DNA of 64,000 nt from Deinandra increscens subsp. villosa (taxonomy: Eukaryota > Streptophyta > Magnoliopsida > Asterales > Asteraceae): assembly GCA_039602395.1 (NCBI GenBank), contig JBCNJP010000007.1, forward strand, positions 125,662,952-125,726,951, written 5' to 3'. The translations under genes were made by a program, and so were the position numbers. The notes under the pieces were generated by a model, which did no database searches, was not told the DNA's origin, and was given only the letters and a program-made list of their open reading frames with translations. How positions within the stretch are numbered: the stretch's first letter is position 1; each line of letters starts with the position of its first letter. This document shows positions 34,335-46,100 of this stretch, one piece after another.

Positions 34335-36630
34335 TAAGTACTAATTTTGTAGTGTTCTAAAATAATTACATCTTAAAATCTAGTGTCTTATTCTTTAAAC
34401 ATCAAGTTTTATTAACAACCAATAATGGAGTATTGTATTGCTAGATATTTTTTATATAAAAAATAACGTTTTAAAAACATCAACATTGGGTATACTATGC
34501 GATAACATGCGTACATACATATAAACAAAAGTTAAGTAATTATTAAAAAATATATTCCCATAATTATAAACAAGTGTTGCGTAATCACAAGCAAAAGTTG
34601 CACAATTATTATTATATATATATTCTTTATACAGCTAGCTTTGAAAAATTGTTTTGTATGTGTGTGGGCTTAATGTGTTGGAGAACAAGTATGTATTGTC
34701 TGCTTGCTTGTCTTGAAAATTAATTATCGAAAGAAAAAAAAACAAACGTGGGGTATCTGTACTTGAGTTGTTCCAGCTATACATGTATAATCTGATAGTC
34801 ACATCTAGCTCGACAATAAAAGAAATAATGACCTCTTTTGTTAGATTTATTTTTGTTTTGTTTTATATAATCTCAGCTAGTTTTCTTAATGGCGTTTCAA
34901 ATATAGTAAATAATTAATATCCGAGTGAGTTTTTCAGAGATATATGATTTCAAAACCGAATGGTTGTACTATATCAATGTAAAGGTTTGAAACTTGATCT
35001 CTCTATTAAAAATGTTTTATTTCTTGTCACTAGGCTACAACTTTTATTCTTTATCGTCGAAAAGACTAAAACCATCTATACTTCAAGTCGATTAGTCCAT
35101 AGAAACTCAAGAGCGGTCATGACACGGCCATTTTCCACAAACGTGCCCATTACAACCATCATATTTGTGGATCGTATTTGGAAGACTCAAGAAGCTAGAA
35201 GACACGACGGAGGTTTATTTTGTGATTATTAATCAGCGTTCCTAAACATTTTTTTCTTGCTGAATATGGACTTAAATTGACATGAGTTGTTGATCGCTAA
35301 GGTTGTGATTCAATTGAACCGAGCATCTACATTTGAGTTAAACAACAGTTTAACGAGGATAATGTTGGCCGGATTCAGTAGCATATGTCCTATGTCCGAG
35401 GATGGCTCAATCATTTTGAGGGTCTAAAGCGGACTAAAATTTCGAGGCTTCTTTTCAAAGTATATGTTATAAACCATTCATGTTTGGGTTCGTCACTATA
35501 TATAGGTTCGTCATTATTTATAGGCTCTTCTACATTTTGAGCTCTATTATTTTCACATATAGTTACAAGTTTTAGTAGATAACTTTTTTTATGATTCTAT
35601 TTCAGTTTCTAATCTCTATTTCTTTTCTTTTGAAACGAATGGATTCATACTTACGATTACGATTTGACATGATTAGAGCCAATTTTATCACAAATTCAGC
35701 CTAATTAAGTCACAATTTACAAGGGTCACTAATTATGATTGTCAAATTAGACAATAATAAAACATATTATATAAATTGAGGGCCTAATGAAATTTAAATT
35801 ACTCTTAAAACGCATGTACTCTACAAACCAATAATGGATGTCACAATTGTTGCAAGTTTTTAGTTATCACATCTATATTGTGTCTAAACTCAGTAGTGAC
35901 GGATTTAAAAGTTCAGAGGTAACATTCAACGGAAAAAATGCTTCTGGGGTAACAAAATACCTAAAACATTAAAAAAAAAATCACACTATACGATGCAAAT
36001 TTCTCACTACGCAGTGCAAATTCAGGGGTAACGGGCACTACCCCGACCAATGAGTTGGGTCGGCCCTACTCTAAAGCGTATTACAGGCAGATGAGGGCCA
36101 ACAAAGTTGTGTGTGCATGGTTTGCAAGTAAAGGATATATATGGAACAAAATCTACAAGCAAGCAAAAAAAGTGTAACATATCTACACCTTCAAATCAAA
36201 TCAAGTAATGAGTTTAAAAACATGACCTTTTCAAAATACTTAGGAAATCATTCTTATATTCCTTTATATCATTTTTATTATTTATTATTATCCTCTTTAT
36301 CTTTACTAAACTTACTCTTTATCTTTATTTCTTAACTAAATTAGTATCTTTACGTTGTCACGAAGATTACGCATGTACATAATACATTTGAAGTGAAAAC
36401 ACAACGTAAAGAAAACGAAAATACAAAGAAAAAAAACTACATAACAACGTTAAAATTAGAAGTCAGACGGTCAAAATTCGAGTTTATGACTTAATGGTCA
36501 TGTTACACGAATTTACTCAACTATGCTAAATCTTTTGCATTTAGATTAAAAAACACCGGACGCCATGTGGCATCCTCCCAAGTACGCCACATGACCCGTC
36601 ACCGGTAGTATTCACTTGCACTCAACTTTG
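34335..36630. other. Intergenic
   Basis: No gene. A decayed element may span 35891-36071 (GTAGTGACGG ... GGTCGGCCCTACT). Text around 35395-35460 (GAGGGTCTAAAGCGG) looks like another old MITE. Confidence 0.35.
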
Positions 36631-36633
36631 TTA

Positions 36634-36922
36634 GGTTATCCGTAACGAGGCTTGAAAGGGAACTTTACGCCCCTCTCACGCCCCCACCCATTACACTTGG
36701 GCGCTAAACACAAAAAAGAGGTCCGGGGCTTGAAATTTCTCACGCCTAAAGGAGGGCTTGAAAGGGAAGGATTAGAGGGGAAGGATTAATGATGATGGGG
36801 CTTGAAAATTATTCATCCCACTACACCAGATTTAGTTTTCAAGCCCCTTGCCATGTAGGACGCCACATGGCGCTTCATGCCCAAAGATGGGGCTTGAAAA
36901 CCCATAACCACTACACATAGCT
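36634..36922. mobile_element. PIF/Harbinger-type MITE
   Basis: A 289-bp element, TTA on both sides (36631-36633 and 36923-36925). The left end GGTTATCCGTAACG pairs imperfectly with the right end CCACTACACATAGCT. Repeated GGGGCTTGAAA motifs lie inside. It is a relative of the elements at 4.1-6.5 kb. Confidence 0.7.
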
Positions 36923-36925
36923 TTA

Positions 36926-39654
36926 TATTGTAAATTTCAAGATATATACCAGTTGCTATTTGGTAATTAAAAAAAATGTCTTTTACATTCATATTTTGTT
37001 GCACTTTACATCTTTTCCCCGATATTAGATTATTCCTAGTTGAGTGAAATATTTTGGTCATTTTACTCTTCAAATAATATTTTTGTAATTTTATAATTTT
37101 ATTAAAGTTTTTAAACTTAAATAAAAGTACATATATGGTTGACTAACCCACTTGCCCATTGCTTTCGAAGACATGGAGGGCTTCTGTTGTGGTGGTTGAA
37201 ATGATAAAGTGAAGGTTGAAGGATGCTATTGAAATCCCAAAATAGTTTACTTATTTTCATTCAAGAATACAACTTTGAAATAACTATAAAATAGTCCCCA
37301 AATAATACAATATCTTCGATTTTAATCGGTGCATTTTAGAGTCACATTATTACATATTAACTCTCTGCTAAATGTATTGGTGTAATTACAAAATGCACCA
37401 CTTCTATTAGTTTATATATCTTTATGAATTATGAAGAAAATGATATTTACTTTTACTATCAAGTTAAAGTGTTAAACACGAGCTTTAACGATCAACAAGT
37501 CAAGCTTCATAACCATTCTCGCAAACTATTGGTTTCTAAATATATTAAAGTGATTAGAATACTAGAAGAAATAATACAAATGCATATTGTTGATCTCTTA
37601 TTTTCGTGAACAGCTGCAAAATGACAAACCTTGGGCCAAAGTGTCAAACAGTTAATTAATGAATTTAGTTAAATGGGCTGATGAAGTGTTGGGCCGTGAG
37701 GTGTTGCGAGAAAGAAAGGAACAGAAGATTCATCATCTCGGCCGACGAACCCATTTACCTAATTACCTCCGATAATTCTTGTCATTTTGAAGAACGTCTT
37801 AACGGTTCCCAAGCCACGAACCGAGGTAGCGTACCTTTATGATTATCTTAATAGCGGTTAGTAGATATCCGAAGGAGGCCGGCTTCACTACAACCGCTTT
37901 TTATAGTCCTTTCAACGTTAACGTAGATCTCATTGAACTTTGACCCTTTTTTGTTGATATCCCTTTATTTAAAGCTAAGTTGGTCAAACGTCATATACTC
38001 TTCTTTCTCCATAGCTTGTGAAACTTGTTTAGGTAATTTACGTAATTTAGTATAAATAATCAAATAGAACGTATCAGTGATCATATGTTCCCCGTGGATA
38101 GACTTACTTTAGCTATTTAGGTTAATTAGGTTTTTGTATGACGCCAATGACAGATCGTCAGACTTAACAAAAAAAATATATAACCTCCATTAGAGGAAAG
38201 GATATAACATGCAACAAAACTCACGAATATAAAGAATAGAATCTGTTATTATCCAAGTTGAAAGACACTACATGAAATTTAGGTATACTTAAATGACAAC
38301 AAATGCAATTTACCCTAGACGTGCGTTTAAAATGTTGTCTTGCACCCCTTAACGCGCGTGTCCTCGTTGTATGTGCGGTTTTAAATAAATGGAACATTCG
38401 GCGAACTGTTCGTGTGCCTTTCAATGAGATGTTCATTTTCGTTTGTTCGTTTGATAAATGAACAAATATACATAAGAAATTTCATTCGTTTAGTTAAATG
38501 AACAAACATAAATAGAGGTCACATCAGTTCATTTGTGTTCATGAACGTTTAATAAGTTGTTTGTTTAATAAATGATTATTATTTCCAACGTGTGCTTTAT
38601 ATTAGGATAATTATGTTATGATTATTATGCAAAGGCAACCCGCATTACTAACTATCAGTGGATAATCAAATTTCTTAGACGTACTAATGATAACTCTGAA
38701 TGAGCAAAATGAAGGTTGCATCAATGAGAAAGATCTCTGTAAAACCGCTAAAAGAAGATTGAACATGTGGGAGGATCCGAACGAATTCTGCTTTCATTTC
38801 CCATGTATGGAGCAGTATATTTGTGGTTATCATGTCTAAATGCTTGGGCTTGGGATTAAGAATGTTGATTTTTATTTTATTTTTTAAAATATATGTTTGC
38901 TTGTAAACATGTAAAATGCAAAATACACGAAACTGAACAAAGCTTTGTTCAATTCGTTTATGACTTGGCATCTGCCTCATACGGAACTAAACAGATGCAA
39001 TGGTTGTATTCGAAAAGGGTTCCAAGCTTGAATCACACTTGTTCGAAGGGGTGTTTTGATGTCTATATAAACATCCCCTCAAAAACCACTTGAAAACTTT
39101 CCAATTCCTTACCATTTATATACAATCATTTTGTTGTTATAGAAGCAAAAGCAAGTGTATCTAGAAATAAAAAATCCCTAGTTGAAGAGTTGATTAACAT
39201 TATACATTACACATGCATTTGATTTATTGAAATCTCGAGAGACAATTCACCTATTACCCGCATCACACATTTCTAGAAAGACCAAATGCGACAAACCTAG
39301 TTCGATGACCGAAGATGATAGATCCGAATTCTCATCCATTTGGGCCACGCATGGGTCATGGAGACCCGCCTCATTGTGAGGATCAAATAAACGGTTATTC
39401 CGTGTGGCACGCTTTAAATGACAAAGATTAATCACTCTAAAATAACAAGGAACACCATTGCATCTGGTTTAATACCCTAAAAACAGCAAGCTTCATCTAA
39501 AATTATCAAGCAATTTATTAAATCCACAAAGCATGAACCCAGATCACTTTTATTCTAAATACATGAACCCAAATCATTTCCAAGAGTTGAGATACCATTT
39601 CACACATATGTTACCTGATATACAAAGCATCAAGTTTGATCTTTCTTCCTATGC
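36926..39654. other. Intergenic
   Basis: No supported gene. 38390-38575 is a fragment of the GTTCGTTTG-rich hAT-like family found at 423-1405. A TATA-like CTATATAAAC at 39063 is not followed by a recognisable gene. Confidence 0.4.
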
Positions 39655-41550
39655 TTAATCCAAGCAAGGGCTAAAAAAGTAAATATCATCGAGTCGATCG
39701 TTGCTCGGGGAATTGCCGCCATACACCAACAACCCTTCTTTGCCACCCCGCCGCCCACTGGAAAACGCACACCAACCCCGTGGACCGGGGTGATCCCCAC
39801 CGCCAGAACCATCCTCCACTCGGTTCCACACATTCGTCTCTGTGTCCAACGCGTATACCTCGTGTGTGAACCTTCCCGCACCCAAATGACCCAAATCACT
39901 AGGGTCCACCTCACCACCACACACAAATATGTGCTTCCCAACCGCTACGCTTGAAAACACACTTCTAGGTGTCGGTTTCTCACCCGTCGTCTCAACCTGG
40001 ACCCACTTTTCGGTATCCGGGTCGAAGAAATGCACGTCATCGACCTCCATACCCGCAAAACCATACACCACCCAGATCTTCCCTCCAACCGCGGCCAGCC
40101 CGGGCCCACCTCTGCCTTTGAGATTATCTCCAGGTAAAGGAAACTTGGCCCATGTTTTATCAACAACATCAAAAGCCCATAAATCATTGAGTCGACCCGC
40201 AACACCACACCCGCCGAATATATACATGTGCTGGTCATCTGTGGTTACCGAATGGTAGCTACGGTGAGCCGGCCCCGCGTCTCCAGCGGAAAGCAGGGTC
40301 CATTTGTTTGTACAGGTGTCGAAAGAGTAGAGCTCGTTGAGCTCAGCATGTGTTGCATCCCGACCACCGAACACGTATATGGTCTGACCGATAGCAGCCA
40401 TGGTCACTCCGACTCGTGGAGGTGGGATGTCACCTGTTACTTCGGCTATGGACCAGGTTAGCTCGTTTAGATCGAATACGTAAAGAGAGTTGTCGACAGG
40501 GACACGGGGCTTGAACTCGCCACCAAAGGCGTAAGCTTTTTCGCCAACAACAGTGATTGCATGAGAACTTCTTGCACCAGGACCAGCCCCTTTTTGGTTC
40601 AACTACAAATTACAAAATTCTACAGTCAATATGCCATTCTCCAACAATGGTGATTTTTTAAAAAAAAAATATATCAGATAAATGCGTTAAACGGGTCAAA
40701 CCGTTTGGTTCAAATGCAAGTTACAGTTTTCTAAGGTCAATAGACCACCTTCTTTTTCTCCAGCAATGGCATTTTTGTTAAAAACCTAAACGTGTTCACA
40801 GGTTCGATCCAAGACTGACTGTAATGTCTAATCGTCTGGTCTATTTAGCGTAAATCAAATTCGCGAATATTATGTTAGGTTCTCTATATGAAAGCAAGGA
40901 TTGGAAAGAAACAAAATATTATCTGGTTATATAAGTCTGCTTAGATTATAACTGTCAAACAATGAACTGAAACTAGAACCATTATACCTAAATCATGAAT
41001 CAGTGATCATCAATTGGCTCAATTAGCATCTAGAGACCTATAAATCAAAAACTATCAATGGGAACCATAGTCTCTCAATGAATCAGATCATATGATTTTG
41101 ACAGCTTTGACCATAATCCAGGCGGTTAAGTGGTGTACCATGATTCAAAAGTTAATGTATTTATACCAGAAAATCTAGGAACTGCTATTAAAAATAAAAA
41201 AATTTACTCATGGATCTCAAAAGTATCACTTTCAATTTGCAGCATGAAGTGTAACCTAACCCTAACATAATTGATCAATTTCCTTCCAATTCTTCTTGGA
41301 CAAATCACAAAACAGATTATCAATTCATCGATCGATCGATGAGAATATCAGTTGATCACATGGCATCTATTTCAGAACTTTTCCAATTTCGCAGAATTTT
41401 GGACAGGGTTTTTGTTTGATTGTTTACGATTTTAAGTTTTAACAGACTCTAAGGCGATCCATATTTGCAAAATTGAAAGAGGGAAACGATGATAACGTTG
41501 AAGAAGAAGAAGAATCTGACCTTAACCCAGTTGCCTTGCGTGATCGCCAT
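39655..41550 (-). CDS. NSP5: Kelch-repeat protein, nitrile-specifier protein 5-like
   Basis: Two exons on the minus strand. Exon 1 is 41550-41521 (MAITQGNWVK) and exon 2 is 40602-39655, with a GT-AG intron of 918 bp. The product is 325 residues, the length of Arabidopsis NSP5. Six kelch blades run through the protein, marked by GARSSHAITVVG, YAFGGE, PPPRVGVTMAAIG, IYVFGGRD, AHRSYHSVTT, YIFGGCG, GPGLAAVGGKIWVVYGF, PRSVFSSVAVG and GWCAFSSG. Specifier proteins bind Fe2+ with Glu, Asp and His around EXXXDXXXH. Here the loop is E241-V-D243-P-S-D246-L-G-H249, so an Asp is one residue off the canonical spacing. In glucosinolate-free plants the role of this orthologue is unknown. Expected to be cytosolic. 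Symbol by similarity only. Confidence 0.92.
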
Positions 41551-41627
41551 TGTTGTTACTCAGCTGAATTGCTCAAAGGATTTTTGTTTGATTTTCTCTG
41601 TTCAACTGTGAAACACTCCGCTGCTGA

Positions 41628-41635
41628 TTATATAG
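41628..41635 (-). promoter_or_regulatory. TATA box of the kelch gene
   Basis: CTATATAA on the minus strand, 78 bp upstream of the ATG at 41550. Confidence 0.6.
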
Positions 41636-41636
41636 C

Positions 41637-42205
41637 GATATAGGCCAACTCAGCTTTAAACATATTTTATCTTTTAAACCTCAAACTTTATTATTTATTA
41701 TTTATACTCTACTCCAAATTATAAATAAAATCCGAGTTCAGCTTTAAAGCCAAGACCGTCATAAAAAAAGTGTAAATCTCTTGTTACTAGGTCAAGACCT
41801 AACATAACATAGGTTGATAAGTATATAAGATAAATTTAATTGAGTAATAATATGTGTAACATAAAATAATGTTAACGGATAATTAATATTTAATTAAATG
41901 ACTTGGCAGTTGTATTTAAAATCTATGAGCTATATTCTATATAACTACAAGACAAAAAGACTAAAACCTAAATGGTAACGGAACTATGTGGTGGAGTGGT
42001 TATTTGATTTGTGATGTCACTTTTGGCGTCGCTTTTGATTAATATTTATAGAATTTAAGAAATTAGGTTTGAGATGATATTAACATTTGTAAATTTGCAT
42101 GAATTCTATAAAAAAATATGATGTTGATTCGATAATCATTTAAATTTAACTTTTGAAGCACACATACAGATTTTCTATCTCTTAAAAACATTTCTATGTG
42201 AAATT
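41637..42205. other. Upstream region of the kelch gene
   Basis: AT-rich and no element or gene was recognised. Confidence 0.4.
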
Positions 42206-42513
42206 AATTACATTTTCCTTTCTAACTCTTGTCTCACTTAGGCCGGAGGTAAAGAGGACCCATCGCATCTCCATGTCACCTTCACGCCCCACTGAGATGG
42301 TGTTTCCACGAAGAACGCACTTGTATTAAAGTTAACGTAGCTACACAAAGAAAGTTTGTATCTATATTGTAATTATCCATTCTTTGTATACAATTCTTGC
42401 GTTTTATTATTTATACATGCTAAGATTGTTAAACGAATCGAATTTTGATTACCTGAATTAATCGAACTGGATGATTCACATTTTCATTTTTAAACCAAGA
42501 GGCTAGCATCAGT
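42206..42513 (+). repeat. Dispersed repeat, inverted relative to 63590-63890
   Basis: Shares, in opposite orientation, TTTCTAACTCTTGTCTCACT, GGAGGTAAAGAGGACCCATC, GTAGCTACACAAAGAAAGTT and AAACCAAGAGGCTAG with the right end of the window. At 63 kb the shared block runs directly into the decayed RT gene. Here it stops five codons in. Confidence 0.75.
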
Positions 42514-42542
42514 GGCGGATACATGTAGAGACTATTGGGGGT

Positions 42543-42566
42543 GGGGGGGGGGGGGGGGGGGGGGGG
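42543..42566. repeat. Poly-G tract (24)
   Basis: Twenty-four G in a row after GGGGGT. Length is likely unstable or mis-called. Confidence 0.9.
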
Positions 42567-43116
42567 AACCCGGTGGGACCATAGAAACTTTGTTTTCAAT
42601 CTTGTTTTTTCTAAAAGCTTTGGTTAAAATTTCACTGTTATTGAACATTTTTGTCTAAGTTGGGGACAATGAAATAAGTAAATTTGTAAAAAAAAAATGT
42701 TGATTTTGAGTGAGAGATTCTATTTAAAACATCTTTAACTTCTGTTCCGCAATACATATAATATTTACCAATTTTTATCATCTTCAAACAGTCGAACACT
42801 ACTTTATGGATGTTTGAAATTTTAAATTAATATATTTGATAATATCTTTTCTAAATTTAATAAACATAATATTATTATAAGTTTTAAAGGCATTTATAAA
42901 ACTACCGTCAAACATAATGCAGCAAGGTACATGAGAACCCGGATTATAAATAATTTAAAGTGATTAGGTAGCAAATATTGCATGGGTCATGCTGTTTGCT
43001 TTTAGATTTATATGAAAACAAATATTGTCACAATCACAATCATGCTTTAGGTCCCAAAGATTCTTTGTACACTAAAACCTTTATAGATGCAAAATGAGCG
43101 AAAAAACTAACTTAAA
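42567..43116. other. Intergenic
   Basis: AT-rich and no gene. CAGTGGCGGATACATG at 42510 looks like the start of a hAT-type element, but no partner end was found. Confidence 0.35.
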
Positions 43117-43173
43117 AACATAGGTTGGTTCCAAGACTTTAACTGGTTCAAGTTTTGCCCCAGTTATATTAAA
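43117..43173 (+). repeat. Direct repeat, left copy
   Basis: GGTTCCAAGACTTTAACTGG and GTTTTGCCCCAGTTATATTA recur at 48576-48637, flanking the 5.4-kb block between. Confidence 0.8.
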
Positions 43174-46100
43174 AACATAGATAGGTTAATAATGTGTTAG
43201 TTTGTAATTGTATTTTTTAGTAAATGTAAACTGTTATTACCTAAATATAAAACTTCATCTTTTAAATAGTGAGGTTTTTAGGTTTTTAATTTTTGACACA
43301 ATATATTTTCATATTTGGTCCCTGGTTAGCTAGGTTAGAAGACTTTCTTTACCTTATCCATCCGAGATGAAAACTCAGCCATACGTACCTACCCCTTCAT
43401 TCTCTCTGCCTCACACCACTACCTGCTTTCAGTCCCTCTCCTTCCTCTCCCGGGTCTGCTTATCAACTTTGAGGGCATTGATGAATGGTAAAACTAGGGC
43501 AGTTTTGTAGTACCGACTCTCCCATCTCTGGTCTGTTCCTTCCTCGCCTAATACCTCTCCCCACCTTGCCGACGATTTAGTCACCGCCAACACACACAGA
43601 AAAGAAGCGCAGAGAGAAAGAGCTCAACCACGATTTCACCTTCATCATCGGATCCTTGCGATGGTGTTCGATCCTTGCGATGAAGTTGAACGCCGATCGA
43701 TCCAACAAACTATCGACTCCACCACTTCTTGCCTGAGGCCGATGAGTAGATGACTCAACCGGTGTTCAGTGAGAAGTGACGCCCTGCGTCGCCGGCGATG
43801 GTTATGGGTTCCTGATCAATAATGTTCTACTTCTTCTCGCAGCCTTCTTGATGTGCCCTAATTCCACCGATTCACAGGTTCAGTCTCATTTGTTCTTACA
43901 GTTATAATTAGTAACTGTGACGATTTCAAGGTATTTCTTTCTTTCATCTCCATCGCTCCGACAGAGATCATCTACGCGTGAAAACACAGCCCCTCTTAAC
44001 TCCTATCTCTCTAAGATTTTCTCTTATCTGCTCTTGATATTGTACTTGCAGGTATGTTTCCATGCTCCCTCTATGTTCTTCGCCATTGCTGTTGTTGGAA
44101 CCGGCGGCCATTGGGAACAACTGTTGGAAGAATTCTCTGATTTTGCTTTTGTTTCATGTCACCTTTTGTTTTCTAGGGCTTTCCGTAGTTCGCTTTTAGG
44201 GCTCTTTGTGCCAGCGGTAAGCAAAAAACTCTCTCTTTCTCTTCTTAAGCGATGATCGATTACTCTTCCTGCTGACCCATTAGTTTTCATATACGCACTA
44301 TTGATGAATCTCATATTGCAGAAATCGGTTTCTGTTTGCCATCAAAGAGGTTTTTCCATGTTCTAAGGTAATTTCACTCTTTTACTTTGAATGAAAGTGT
44401 GTTTCGTTGTTGATGTGAAATTGTTTTGATAATTGCTTTTGCTAATTGTGACTGTTCTTTGGGTTTTTGTATCGTCCCAGGTGTGTTAGATGATATGCAA
44501 GTGATACCTGTAGGTTTATGTGATGATCTTCATATGTCCTTTAAAGGGAAACCTAAGATATGGATGCCTTAATATTATTGGTTTTGCTTTTGTAGGAATT
44601 CTCGGCTGAATGTTCAGATTATATTAATTTCCTCAAGAATGTGTGTTGGTTGTATTCATCAGATGAACAACTTAATAGGTAATATCTAAGCTAAAAGAAA
44701 CCCATGTGTTCTATATAAGATATGAAATAATTGAAATCGTTAAGCCTGAATATGTTTGGATTCGACCTGGATATGTTAGATGAAATTGACAACTTCCCAT
44801 ACCACTACTTTGAGCCAAGACTTTTGGATGAACTAGAAGAGATCCAACGCAACAATAAAGAAGAAGTCATAGGTACGTAAAAGGCATATCGAATCTAACA
44901 TATTTATCTGATTGTTCTTCATATATTAAACATTTAAGCCATGTTTAGTTTAAAATAATTTTTTTAAAATTTTTTTCTACATATTTTTAAAAGGAATGAA
45001 CTTGCCTGTTTATAGATTGATAATACACATTATGTATTGATTTTATTGTTGGAATCACCTAATGAATTTTATCTTCAAGTTAACATAATTAGGACATATG
45101 AATTTTAGTATAGTTTAAACAAAGCAGCTTTGGGATCCAGTTAGGTCAATTGGGGATTTGCGGGTGAATACGTGAAACAAGAATCTCGACCCGCATGACC
45201 CACACTGTTAGGGATTCTGTTTTAAAATAACTCATTTTGACCCTCAGCCAATATTAAATGACCCATTCTGACCCAAAAACTTATTGGTGGGTCAAGATTG
45301 CCACCCCTAGCGCATATATTTCAGTACTGTTGTCTATTTCTATCATCTTACCATGTGTAATTTAGGTCCTAAGATTGTTGGTAGTAACTTGGTATAGATT
45401 TGTTTTAGCTTTTTGTTCTTTAATGAATATCTTTAAAGCTCTGAATCATGAAGTTTAAAGTTTTAATTTGAAAAGTTGTAGAAAAACGAGGGGAATGAAG
45501 GGTGTATCGTGTATGTCTACTAATCTCCACAACTTGAACTCATCATTTGGTGCTTAGGAGGAGCTGAAGTGAAGCATTGCCAATTGTATTCACAATCCAA
45601 AATGTGGACCATTATGGGGAATGTAGGTATTCTATTTATCATTTTGATTTAGGTCAGCCTTATCCTTGATTTTTTTTTAATCTGTTAATTTTCTATTGCT
45701 TTAATTTATTTATATGCATTAACTCAATATATATTTCATTAGTTTATAAATCTTTAATACTATCTTTTTCAAAATCAACAGGTGTGAATGCAATTGTTTT
45801 TGCAACTGTCTTATTTTTTGTCATGCTTTGATTCAGTTTTATGTTTAGGAGATGCGAATGAAATTGTTTTTGCAACTGTCTTATTTTTTCCTATCTTTTT
45901 TTTTATTTTTTTATCTTTAGTGTAGTTTCAAGCGTGATTTCAGTAACTCAGCTTCCTTCCAAGTGTTGTTGGATTTTTTGTCTTATCTCTTTTATGGTAA
46001 TGCGATTTTGTGATTAAACTTGAATTCAGTCGTATATGAGATATTGTCATTAACTTTTTGTCAATTTTCTACAAATTTTACTCTATGAATTATAATTTTA

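Noticed and set aside
35891..36071. hAT-type MITE
   Set aside because: The ends are only weakly inverted and the putative 8-bp flanks match at five positions, so it is mentioned only as a possibility.
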